DNA of 5,500 bases from an uncultured Bacilli bacterium (lineage in GTDB: Bacteria > Bacillota_I > Bacilli_A > RF39 > UBA660): positions 1 through 5,500 of the forward strand of contig CAKORQ010000070.1 in assembly GCA_934101445.1 (NCBI GenBank). Reading direction: 5' to 3'. How positions within the stretch are numbered: the first letter of the stretch is position 1; every line of letters begins with the position of its first letter. Made by a program: the position numbers and the translations under genes. This document shows, in pieces, positions 1-5,500 of the stretch. The notes beneath the pieces were generated by a model that worked only from the letters and a program-made list of their open reading frames with translations, did not search any database and was not told where the DNA came from.

Positions 1-228
1 GAGGCCGATGAGTTATTTGAAGATATTGTTTCGGGGTCAGAAGATAGAATTGCAGACTGTCTTGAACTTGTAAGTGATTCGCCAAACCCGGTTATTAGGT
101 ATGTTAAATTTCAATTATTACAAAGACAATATAGAGTTGGTATGCAAAATTTAGATAGAACTATTCAGGCGGAACATAAACGTAATTTGGCAATGACTTA
201 TCATGATCCTTTATGGGAACTTCATTAA
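1..228 (+). CDS. C-terminal fragment of an unrecognised protein (5' end outside window)
   Basis: Reading frame 1 is open from the first base to a TAA at 226-228 and gives 75 residues. I do not recognise the family. The piece is hydrophilic and looks helical: an acidic start (EADELFEDIV), a middle part with SPNPVIRYVKFQLLQRQ, and a distinctive ending (YHDPLWELH). It has no membrane segment, signal or cysteine motif; the single Cys is near residue 20. Codon use resembles ligA and a strong terminator lies about 55 bases after the stop, which supports a real gene end. It does not look like the C-terminus of PcrA, the helicase that often precedes ligA in Firmicutes, but I cannot exclude unusual variants. 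That it is coding is fairly sure; its function is unknown. Confidence 0.8.
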   Translation, partial: EADELFEDIVSGSEDRIADCLELVSDSPNPVIRYVKFQLLQRQYRVGMQNLDRTIQAEHKRNLAMTYHDPLWELH

Positions 229-282
229 GTAATAAAGTGTTTAATAAAATATTTTGGGGTATAAAAATCATATTGAAATTGG

Positions 283-310
283 GTACAAAGTTAGTTCTTT
301 GTACTTTTTT
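283..310 (+). terminator. Rho-independent terminator of the upstream gene
   Basis: A perfect 8-bp inverted repeat, GTACAAAG (283-290) and CTTTGTAC (297-304), encloses the 6-base loop TTAGTT and is followed directly by six T (305-310). This is the classical intrinsic terminator layout. It lies about 55 bases after the stop at 228 and ends transcription of the upstream gene before ligA. The stem has few G-C pairs, in line with the AT-rich genome. Confidence 0.88.
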
Positions 311-324
311 AAGTTCCTAAAAAG

Positions 325-333
325 TGATAAAAT
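325..333 (+). promoter_or_regulatory. Extended -10 promoter of ligA
   Basis: TGATAAAAT fits the extended -10 form TGn-TATAAT with one mismatch (TAAAAT at 328-333, TG at 325-326). At 17-base spacing the -35 slot (305-310) is the T-tract of the preceding terminator and matches TTGACA poorly, so the TG extension probably compensates. Initiation would fall near 340, giving a leader of about 20 bases before the ATG at 360, just enough for the ribosome-binding site. This is inferred from sequence only. Confidence 0.6.
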
Positions 334-343
334 AAATTAAGAT

Positions 344-350
344 GAAAGGA
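344..350 (+). promoter_or_regulatory. Ribosome-binding site that sets the ligA start
   Basis: GAAAGGA lies 9 bases before the ATG at 360. The earlier in-frame ATG at 342 overlaps this site, has no Shine-Dalgarno of its own, and lies only about 2 bases after the predicted transcription start. The start at 360 is therefore preferred over 342. Confidence 0.72.
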
Positions 351-359
351 AATACACTT

Positions 360-2363
360 ATGTTAAATAATACTAATATCAAAGAAAGAATAGAATATTT
401 ATGTAGTGTCTTAAATAAAGCTAATGTAGAATACTATGTTAATGATAATCCAACTTTAACAGATAATGAATATGACTCTTTAATGGATGAGTTAATTAAA
501 TTAGAAAATGAGTATCCAGAATATAAATTGAAAAATTCGCCTACTAGTAAAGTTGGTAATGATGTTATTGAAGAATTTAAAAAAGTAACACATCCAACGC
601 CCATGTTTAGTTTAGCCGATGTTTTTAATTATGATGAGGTTAGAGAATTTGATGCAAAAGTTTGCAAGGAAGTAGGAGAAGTTGCTTACTCATGTGAACT
701 TAAAATGGACGGGCTTGCCGTATCTCTTATTTATAAAGACGGAGCCTTTGTCTCCGCAGCAACTCGGGGAGATGGGGTTATTGGGGAAGATATTACTCAT
801 AATGTGCGCACGATAAAAAAACTGCCACTAACTTTGCATAAAAAAATTGACCTTGAAGTTCGTGGGGAAATTTATATGCAAAAGAAAGTGTTTAATAAAT
901 TAAATGAAGAACGAGCTAAAAAGGGTTTACAATTATTTCAAAATCCTAGAAATGCCGCGGCGGGTTCTATTAGACAGTTAGACAGTAGTATTACTAGAGA
1001 AAGAAATTTAGATATTGTTTTGTATCATTTACCAAATACGGACCTTTTACATCATAGTGATACCTTGGATTTACTTAAAACTTGTGGTTTACCAGTTAAT
1101 CCTAATAATAAAATTTGTAAAAATATTGATGAAGTTTTAGCCTATATTGATTATTGGACTATTCATAGACCCGAACTTCCTTACGAAATCGATGGTATTG
1201 TTATTAAAGTTAATGATTTAAAGTCTCAAAAGACTTTAGGCTATACAGTAAAATATCCAAAATGGGCCGTGGCTTATAAATTTCCCGCCGAAAAAGTTAT
1301 TACACGTTTAACGGATATAGTTTGTACAGTTGGTCGTACGGGACAGATAACTCCTAATGCGGTTTTAGAACCTATTAAAGTAGCCGGGTCTACTATTAGA
1401 AGAGCCACGTTGCATAACTATCCTTACATCGTAAGTAAAGACTTAAAAATTGGAGATTATGTTTATTTACATAAAGCAGGCGATGTTATTCCTGAGGTTG
1501 TTGGACCAGTTTTAGAACGTCGTAGTGGAGTAGAAAAAGATTATGAAATGATTACTAATTGCCCAATTTGTGGGACAAAGTTAGAATTAACTGATTCAAA
1601 AATCGATTTATATTGTCCGAATGAGGCTTGTCCAGCCCGACAAATTAATGCTTTAATTCATTTTATTTCTCGAGATGCCATGAATATTGATGGTTTAGGA
1701 GAACAAATTGTTGAGGATTTTTACAACATGGGTTTGATTAAAGATATAACGGATATTTATACCTTAAATAAAGATAGGGAAGATTTAATTGAGTTAGAAG
1801 GTTTTGGCAATAAAAGTGTTAATAATTTATTAGATTCGATTGAAAATAGTAAACATAATTCTTTAGAAAGATTAATTAATGGTTTAGGTATAAGCGGTAT
1901 TGGTGTAAAGTCGGCTAAGTTATTAGCGTCTCGCTATGAGACTATGCGTAATTTAATGAATGCCTCGATTGAAGAACTGCAAAATCTTAAAGATATTGGT
2001 AATGTCTTGGCTACCAATATTAGTACTTATTTTGATAATCCTAAGAATAGAATATTAATATCCAAGTTAGAAGAACTGGGACTTAATATGACTTATATGG
2101 GTGAAAAGAAGGTTAATGATGTTAACTTCTTAGATAAAAAGTTTGTTATTACCGGTACTATTCCAGGACGTAGTAGGGATGAAATAAAAAAAGAAATTGA
2201 ATTACGCGGCGGAATTACCGTAGAATCTGTTAGTAAAAAGACCGATGTTGTGATTGTTGGGGCGGCTCCTGGTTCAAAATATGATAAGGCTATGAGTCTT
2301 GGAATTACTATTTGGAATCCGGATACTTTAGAAAGTTTTTTAGCAGAAACTAGTAAAAATTAA
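360..2363 (+). CDS. ligA: NAD-dependent DNA ligase LigA
   Basis: Seals 3'-OH/5'-phosphate nicks in duplex DNA during replication and repair in the cytoplasm, using NAD+ and passing through a ligase-AMP intermediate. With the start at 360 it has 667 residues, the normal family length. An N-terminal Ia region contains YYVNDNPTLTDNEYD (about 25-39). The adenylation domain has the catalytic lysine in KMDG (Lys115, codon 702-704), TRGDGVIGEDIT (135-146), LEVRGEIYM (165-173), YEIDGIVIK (275-283) and YKFP (306-309). The OB fold begins around VGRTGQITP (324-332). A Cys4 zinc finger uses Cys401, 404, 419 and 424. Helix-hairpin-helix repeats follow (about 440-560, e.g. GISGIGVKSAKLLA), then a BRCT domain (about 590-667). 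Every key residue is present, so it should be active. An in-frame ATG at 342 would add six residues but lacks a ribosome-binding site. It appears to have its own promoter, and no terminator follows it, so readthrough into the next gene is possible. Identification is secure. Confidence 0.98.
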   Translation: MLNNTNIKERIEYLCSVLNKANVEYYVNDNPTLTDNEYDSLMDELIKLENEYPEYKLKNSPTSKVGNDVIEEFKKVTHPTPMFSLADVFNYDEVREFDAKVCKEVGEVAYSCELKMDGLAVSLIYKDGAFVSAATRGDGVIGEDITHNVRTIKKLPLTLHKKIDLEVRGEIYMQKKVFNKLNEERAKKGLQLFQNPRNAAAGSIRQLDSSITRERNLDIVLYHLPNTDLLHHSDTLDLLKTCGLPVNPNNKICKNIDEVLAYIDYWTIHRPELPYEIDGIVIKVNDLKSQKTLGYTVKYPKWAVAYKFPAEKVITRLTDIVCTVGRTGQITPNAVLEPIKVAGSTIRRATLHNYPYIVSKDLKIGDYVYLHKAGDVIPEVVGPVLERRSGVEKDYEMITNCPICGTKLELTDSKIDLYCPNEACPARQINALIHFISRDAMNIDGLGEQIVEDFYNMGLIKDITDIYTLNKDREDLIELEGFGNKSVNNLLDSIENSKHNSLERLINGLGISGIGVKSAKLLASRYETMRNLMNASIEELQNLKDIGNVLATNISTYFDNPKNRILISKLEELGLNMTYMGEKKVNDVNFLDKKFVITGTIPGRSRDEIKKEIELRGGITVESVSKKTDVVIVGAAPGSKYDKAMSLGITIWNPDTLESFLAETSKN

Positions 2364-2373
2364 AAATATATAG

Positions 2374-2379
2374 TATAAT
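2374..2379 (+). promoter_or_regulatory. Candidate -10 element for the three-gene membrane unit
   Basis: A perfect TATAAT lies 10 bases after the ligA stop and 24 bases before the TTG start at 2404. The best -35 at 17-base spacing is TAGTAA (2351-2356), only three of six matches, inside the end of ligA, and there is no TG extension. It may be a separate promoter that lets the membrane genes be expressed apart from ligA, but in AT-rich DNA a chance TATAAT is possible. Confidence 0.5.
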
Positions 2380-2391
2380 CAATTTACAGAA

Positions 2392-2398
2392 AGAGGTG
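2392..2398 (+). promoter_or_regulatory. Ribosome-binding site supporting a TTG start
   Basis: AGAGGTG matches the 16S anti-Shine-Dalgarno region and ends 5 bases before the TTG at 2404. The codons that follow (Lys-Lys-Phe-Ile-Arg) form a typical basic N-terminus ahead of a membrane segment. Later in-frame ATG codons would fall inside the hydrophobic stretch, so TTG is the sensible start. Confidence 0.75.
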
Positions 2399-2403
2399 TA
2401 ATT

Positions 2404-2889
2404 TTGAAAAAATTTATTCGAAATAATAAAGCAATATGTTTTATGATTTTAATTATTATTGCTTGTGTAGGTATTAGTGCGGCTCTTTTACTTAAATATT
2501 TCTATTATGGTAATGGGGGATCTAAGTATGGTGATAGACTAGATGGTATTGAATTAGTTACTATTAGTGACGATAAGAAAAATAGTGTAGTAGAAGATAT
2601 CAAGCAAAGGAAGAATGTTAAAGATGCCAAAATTGAGGTAAGTGGGAAAATCATTTATATCCGGATTGCCTTTAATGCCGGGGCTGATTTAGATACTTCA
2701 AAGGCGATTGCCGTTAAAACTTTGGAACAATTTAGTGATGAGGAAAAAGCCTTCTATGATGTTCATTTTACTTTAGTAAGTGAAAAAAATGAGGTTAGCG
2801 ATGGTTTTACCATTATGGGTTCAAAAAATGTTAATGGTACTAACTTAATTTGGGGTAATAATAATCCCGTAAATGATGATGGTGAGTAA
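2404..2889 (+). CDS. Small single-pass membrane protein with an extracytoplasmic domain, family unknown
   Basis: A protein of 161 residues starting at TTG. The N-terminus is basic (MKKFIRNNK), followed by one hydrophobic segment at about 11-35, then a polar region that should lie outside the cell. That region starts with GSKYGDRLDGIE (39-50) and continues as a compact alpha/beta domain (about 50-127): a helix (SVVEDIKQRKNV), a strand pair (AKIEVSGKIIYIRIAF) and a helix (TSKAIAVKTLEQFSDEEKAF) leading to strand DVHFTLV. This order loosely recalls BON-like or YhcN-like small envelope domains, but I see no family signature and do not assign one. The tail (130-161) is Asn/Gly-rich and probably flexible. 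IIAC at 18-21 fits a loose lipobox, but hydrophobic residues continue past the Cys, so a transmembrane anchor is more likely. Its stop is one base before the next start, so it is probably translationally coupled to the GGDEF-type receptor and may be its partner; that partnership is an inference from position. Confidence 0.88.
   Translation: MKKFIRNNKAICFMILIIIACVGISAALLLKYFYYGNGGSKYGDRLDGIELVTISDDKKNSVVEDIKQRKNVKDAKIEVSGKIIYIRIAFNAGADLDTSKAIAVKTLEQFSDEEKAFYDVHFTLVSEKNEVSDGFTIMGSKNVNGTNLIWGNNNPVNDDGE
2881..2886 (+). promoter_or_regulatory. Ribosome-binding site that sets the receptor gene start
   Basis: GGTGAG pairs with the 3' part of the anti-Shine-Dalgarno region (AGGAGGTGA) and precedes the ATG at 2891 by 4 bases, which is suitable spacing for that register. 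The earlier in-frame starts at 2873, 2876, 2879 (ATG) and 2882 (GTG) have no such site before them. The site lies within the last codons of the preceding gene. Confidence 0.6.
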
Positions 2890-2890
2890 G

Positions 2891-4924
2891 ATGGCAAAAA
2901 AAGTTAGACTGATTTTTATATCATTTGTTGGTATTATCCTGGTGGCGGTAGCCTCTTTAATAGTGGTAAATATTCTAAATGATGAAAATAAATTAACGGT
3001 TGAAGAAAATAAATGGATTAATAATAATTTATCAACTGTTTTGAATGTAAATGTTATTAATGATTTAGATATCTTTGGAAAAAGTGGAGCTGGCGTCTTT
3101 TATGATTTTTTAAATGATTTAGGAAAAGAATACAATTTAAAAATAAATCCGGTAACTTATACTAGTAGAGAGGAAAATATAACTAGTGGTTTTATTGCTA
3201 CTAATACGAAAAATGATAAATTTGTAGAATTTTATGCTGACAATTACGTTTTATTAAAAAAAGATTATGTTTATTTTAATAGTATTGAGGCTATAAAAGA
3301 TATTAAAATAGGAGTTTTAAAAAGCGATACCGACTATATAAAAGGGTACTTTAACGAAGATAAAAATATTGAGTTTAAAAGTTTTGATACTTATGAAGCC
3401 TTAAAAGAAGCTTTTAATAAAGATTTAGAATATATAATGGTACCTAAGTATGAATTAACTAGTGATATTTTAGAAAAAAATTATAGCATTGTTTATGAAT
3501 TTAGTGATATAAAGAAATATTATGGTTATTATATGTTAGATGATAACTTTAGTAGTGTTATTAAAAAATATTATAATAGATGGCATAATAAAAAATATAA
3601 AAATTCTTTTAATACTAATTTAAAAAATACTTTAGTAAAAAATATTAAGTTAAGTGAAGTAGAACAAAAGGAATTAACATCGCGTATTTATAATTATGGT
3701 TTTGTTAACAATAACCCTTATGAAATTATTTTAGGGGGAAATTATGGAGGAATTGTATCTGTATATTTAAAGAATTTTAGTGAGATGGCGGGAGTTGATT
3801 TTAAATATATTAAGTATCGTACTTATAAACAATTAACTAATGCTATTAATAATAATTCGGTAGATTTATATTTTAATTATTATAATTTAACTAATAACTA
3901 TCAAACTATAACAACTAATATGGATATAAAATATTATGTTATAGCCAGTAGAAAGAATAATATAGTAGTTAATTCCTTAAATTCTTTACAAAATCAAACC
4001 GTATATGTAATGCAAGATAGTCTTATTTATGAGAATTTAAAAAATATAAAGGTCGGAAGTGAAATATTTTATCAAACAAAATATGGAGTAAAAAGATATG
4101 TTGTTGAAACTAAAAAAGTAATTGATGAAACCGACTTTTCATATTTGAAAGCTACAGAAGTTGCTAGTACGACTTTAAAAGAGTATAGTTCAAGATATAC
4201 TAATAGTCTAAATATTCCTTATACCTTTAAAGTTAGAGAAGATAATTCCTTTACGAAGTTATTTAAAGCTTATATTAGTTTAAGTGATGCTAGTATGGTA
4301 AGGGTTGAAGGTTTAAATAGTTATAAAAAGACTTTAGATAGTGGGACAATTTTAGGAACAATAGCCAAATATATACTATATTTCTTAATAATATTTGTTA
4401 TTTTAATTTATGTTCTATATAAAAGGGCTAGAAAAATTAAGATATCGAAAAAGATTAAAAAAGAAGAAAAAATAAGATATATTGATCAGTTAACTTCTCT
4501 AAAAAATCGTAATTATCTAATGGAAAATGCTTCATCTTGGAATAAAAATACTATTTATCCACAAGCCATGGTGGTTGTTGATTTAAATAGAATTCAAGAA
4601 ATTAATGATACTTTAGGATATGAAAAAGGTGATGCCCAAATTAAAGCGGCAGCTAATATTCTAATTAGAACTCAATTGGATAATAGTGATATTGTAAGAA
4701 CTGATGGAACGGAATTTTTAATTTATTTAGTTGGTTATGATGAAAGACAGGTTGTAAGTTATATTAAAAAATTAACTAAGGAGTTAAAAAATATGCCTTA
4801 TGATTTTGGAGCATCTATTGGTCATAGTATGATTGATAGTGATAAAAAGTTAGTAGAAGATGCTTTAAATGAGGCTGTCGAGGATATGAAAATAAAAAAG
4901 CAAGAAAATTGTCTTAAGGAGTAG
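2891..4924 (+). CDS. Membrane receptor-like protein: two substrate-binding-protein-like domains, TM helix, degenerate GGDEF domain
   Basis: A protein of 677 residues with the start chosen here (683 if the ATG at 2873 is used). A basic N-terminus and hydrophobic segment (about 5-28) anchor it. The long outside part seems to hold two lobed modules resembling solute-binding-protein family 3. The first spans about 40-245 (GVFYDFLNDLGKEYNL, then IKDIKIGVLKSDTDY). The second spans about 265-480 (GGIVSVYLKNFSEMAGVDF, then LTNAINNNSVDLYF). A second TM helix (about 492-510) and a short basic, charged linker lead to a cytoplasmic GGDEF-type domain (about 531-670): DQLTSLKNRNYL, VVVDLNRIQEINDTLGYEKGD, and RTDGTEF. 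The signature is DGTEF (605-609; bases 4703-4717) rather than GG(D/E)EF. The third-position acidic metal ligand is thus replaced by Thr, although the upstream metal-ligand Asp564 is kept. No RxxD inhibitory site is seen, and one residue seems missing just before the signature. Diguanylate cyclase activity is therefore unlikely; a ligand-sensing or nucleotide-binding regulator is more plausible. The ectodomain is rich in Asn, Tyr and Lys. Domain architecture is fairly sure; ligand and output are unknown. Confidence 0.9.
   Translation: MAKKVRLIFISFVGIILVAVASLIVVNILNDENKLTVEENKWINNNLSTVLNVNVINDLDIFGKSGAGVFYDFLNDLGKEYNLKINPVTYTSREENITSGFIATNTKNDKFVEFYADNYVLLKKDYVYFNSIEAIKDIKIGVLKSDTDYIKGYFNEDKNIEFKSFDTYEALKEAFNKDLEYIMVPKYELTSDILEKNYSIVYEFSDIKKYYGYYMLDDNFSSVIKKYYNRWHNKKYKNSFNTNLKNTLVKNIKLSEVEQKELTSRIYNYGFVNNNPYEIILGGNYGGIVSVYLKNFSEMAGVDFKYIKYRTYKQLTNAINNNSVDLYFNYYNLTNNYQTITTNMDIKYYVIASRKNNIVVNSLNSLQNQTVYVMQDSLIYENLKNIKVGSEIFYQTKYGVKRYVVETKKVIDETDFSYLKATEVASTTLKEYSSRYTNSLNIPYTFKVREDNSFTKLFKAYISLSDASMVRVEGLNSYKKTLDSGTILGTIAKYILYFLIIFVILIYVLYKRARKIKISKKIKKEEKIRYIDQLTSLKNRNYLMENASSWNKNTIYPQAMVVVDLNRIQEINDTLGYEKGDAQIKAAANILIRTQLDNSDIVRTDGTEFLIYLVGYDERQVVSYIKKLTKELKNMPYDFGASIGHSMIDSDKKLVEDALNEAVEDMKIKKQENCLKE
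4916..4921 (+). promoter_or_regulatory. Ribosome-binding site of the YihY-family gene, inside the receptor gene
   Basis: AAGGAG, a strong Shine-Dalgarno, ends 5 bases before the ATG at 4927. It also encodes the last two residues (Lys-Glu) of the receptor protein, just before its TAG stop, so ribosomes finishing the receptor end on the next start. Confidence 0.88.
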
Positions 4925-4926
4925 TA

Positions 4927-5500
4927 ATGAAAGTAAAAGAGTTTATTAAAAACTTTTGGGAAGTACTTAATCGAAGAGAAATGCTGATACTACCAGGACA
5001 TCTTGCTTTTTCTTTTATTCTTTCGATTGTGCCTATCTTAACCCTTATTGGTTATGGGGCGGCGGTATTAAACTTATCAATTGGGTTTATTGAAGAATTT
5101 GTAACGAAGGCTTTTGGAAGTACTATTAGCCAAATGATTATTCCCATAGTTTCGGTAAGCGGTTTATCATTTTCTTTCTTTATTACATTGTTTATTGGTT
5201 TTTTTACCGCATCCAGTGGGGCATCAGCCGTCATTATAACTTCTAATATGATATATGGTATTGAGGATAAAGGTTATATTTATCGAAAGATTAAAGCCTT
5301 AGTAATGACAGTTTTTATTGTATTACTTTTCCTATTTATTTTAATATTTCCTTTGTTTGGTAATAAGATAATAGAATTGATAAAATACGTTAATTTAAAT
5401 CCGTTTGTAACTGAAAAAATTCAGATGGTATTTAATTTCTTACAAGGTCCATTTGCATTATTCTTTGTTTTCTTATTTATAAAGATAATCTATGCTATGG
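4927..5500 (+). CDS. YihY/BrkB-family integral membrane protein, N-terminal part (runs off window)
   Basis: The first 191 residues are visible. The frame is still open at the window edge, and family members are usually near 280-300 residues, so about two thirds is present. Family features: a short amphipathic start (KVKEFIKNFWEVLNRREM), a first membrane segment GHLAFSFILSIVPILTLIG (24-42) matching the conserved A-Y/F-...-S-x-x-P-x-L pattern, a second at about 78-100 (FFITLFIGFFTASSGASA), the conserved region running into NMIYGIEDKGYIYRKIKAL (107-125), and further segments at about 122-145 and 170-190. The biochemical role of this family is poorly known; an old ribonuclease BN label is not supported for YihY itself. 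It starts 2 bases after the receptor gene with a strong ribosome-binding site, so it is probably co-translated with it. The family call is fairly secure; a specific function is not. Confidence 0.9.
   Translation, partial: MKVKEFIKNFWEVLNRREMLILPGHLAFSFILSIVPILTLIGYGAAVLNLSIGFIEEFVTKAFGSTISQMIIPIVSVSGLSFSFFITLFIGFFTASSGASAVIITSNMIYGIEDKGYIYRKIKALVMTVFIVLLFLFILIFPLFGNKIIELIKYVNLNPFVTEKIQMVFNFLQGPFALFFVFLFIKIIYAM

Noticed and set aside
229..282. Possible riboswitch, small RNA or small gene in the gap before ligA
   Set aside because: The stretch is AT-rich with no conserved structure, no open frame with a ribosome-binding site, and only the terminator hairpin afterwards; it reads as a 3' untranslated region.
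342..359. ATG at 342 as the ligA start
   Set aside because: It has no ribosome-binding site, lies within about 2 bases of the predicted transcript start, and overlaps the good site serving the ATG at 360.
2364..2403. Terminator after ligA
   Set aside because: The 40 bases between ligA and the next gene hold no inverted repeat followed by a T-run; only a -10-like element and a ribosome-binding site are seen.
2873..2890. ATG triplets at 2873, 2876 and 2879 or GTG at 2882 as the receptor start
   Set aside because: No Shine-Dalgarno precedes them, whereas GGTGAG is placed for the ATG at 2891, and the extra residues (MMMVSK) look unlike a natural N-terminus. The choice is moderately, not fully, certain.
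4469..4906. Active diguanylate cyclase call for the receptor
   Set aside because: The signature is DGTEF, with Thr in place of the acidic metal ligand, so a functional c-di-GMP synthase is not supported by the sequence.
5052..5234. Open frame of 60 codons on the minus strand
   Set aside because: It lies wholly inside the YihY-family gene on the other strand, whose protein shows clear family features; the minus frame gives a low-quality sequence with no recognisable domain.

Overview
The window comes from a low-GC, AT-rich bacterium, most likely a Firmicutes/Bacilli-type lineage; an uncultured gut Bacilli or Mollicutes-related group would fit. The reasons are the strong A/T bias at third codon positions, purine-rich Shine-Dalgarno sites, a TTG start, and an NAD-dependent DNA ligase of typical bacterial form. 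All recognised tryptophans are TGG and no gene needs TGA read as tryptophan, so the standard bacterial code fits better than the Mycoplasma code. The lineage is inferred, not demonstrated.

All genes read on the + strand. Positions 1-228 hold the last 75 residues of a gene whose 5' part lies outside; I do not recognise it. The 131-base gap that follows carries a clear intrinsic terminator (283-310) and, directly after it, an extended -10 promoter (325-333) for ligA. LigA (360-2363, 667 aa with the start chosen here) is complete, with adenylation, OB, zinc-finger, helix-hairpin-helix and BRCT regions all recognisable.

After ligA there is no terminator, but a perfect TATAAT (2374-2379) precedes a tightly packed set of three genes for membrane proteins. 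The first (2404-2889) is a small single-pass protein with an outside domain of unknown family. The second (2891-4924) is a membrane receptor-like protein with two substrate-binding-protein-like lobed domains outside and a degenerate GGDEF domain inside (DGTEF in place of GGDEF). The third (4927 to the window edge) is the N-terminal two thirds of a YihY/BrkB-family membrane protein. The genes are separated by 1 and 2 bases, and each downstream ribosome-binding site lies inside the end of the gene before it, so translation is probably coupled.

LigA is housekeeping DNA replication and repair. The three-gene unit looks like an envelope sensing module: a receptor with a probably non-catalytic GGDEF output, a small membrane partner, and a YihY-type integral membrane protein. 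The degenerate receptor and its small neighbour are the least ordinary content. There is no mobile element, tRNA, rRNA or CRISPR array that I can see.
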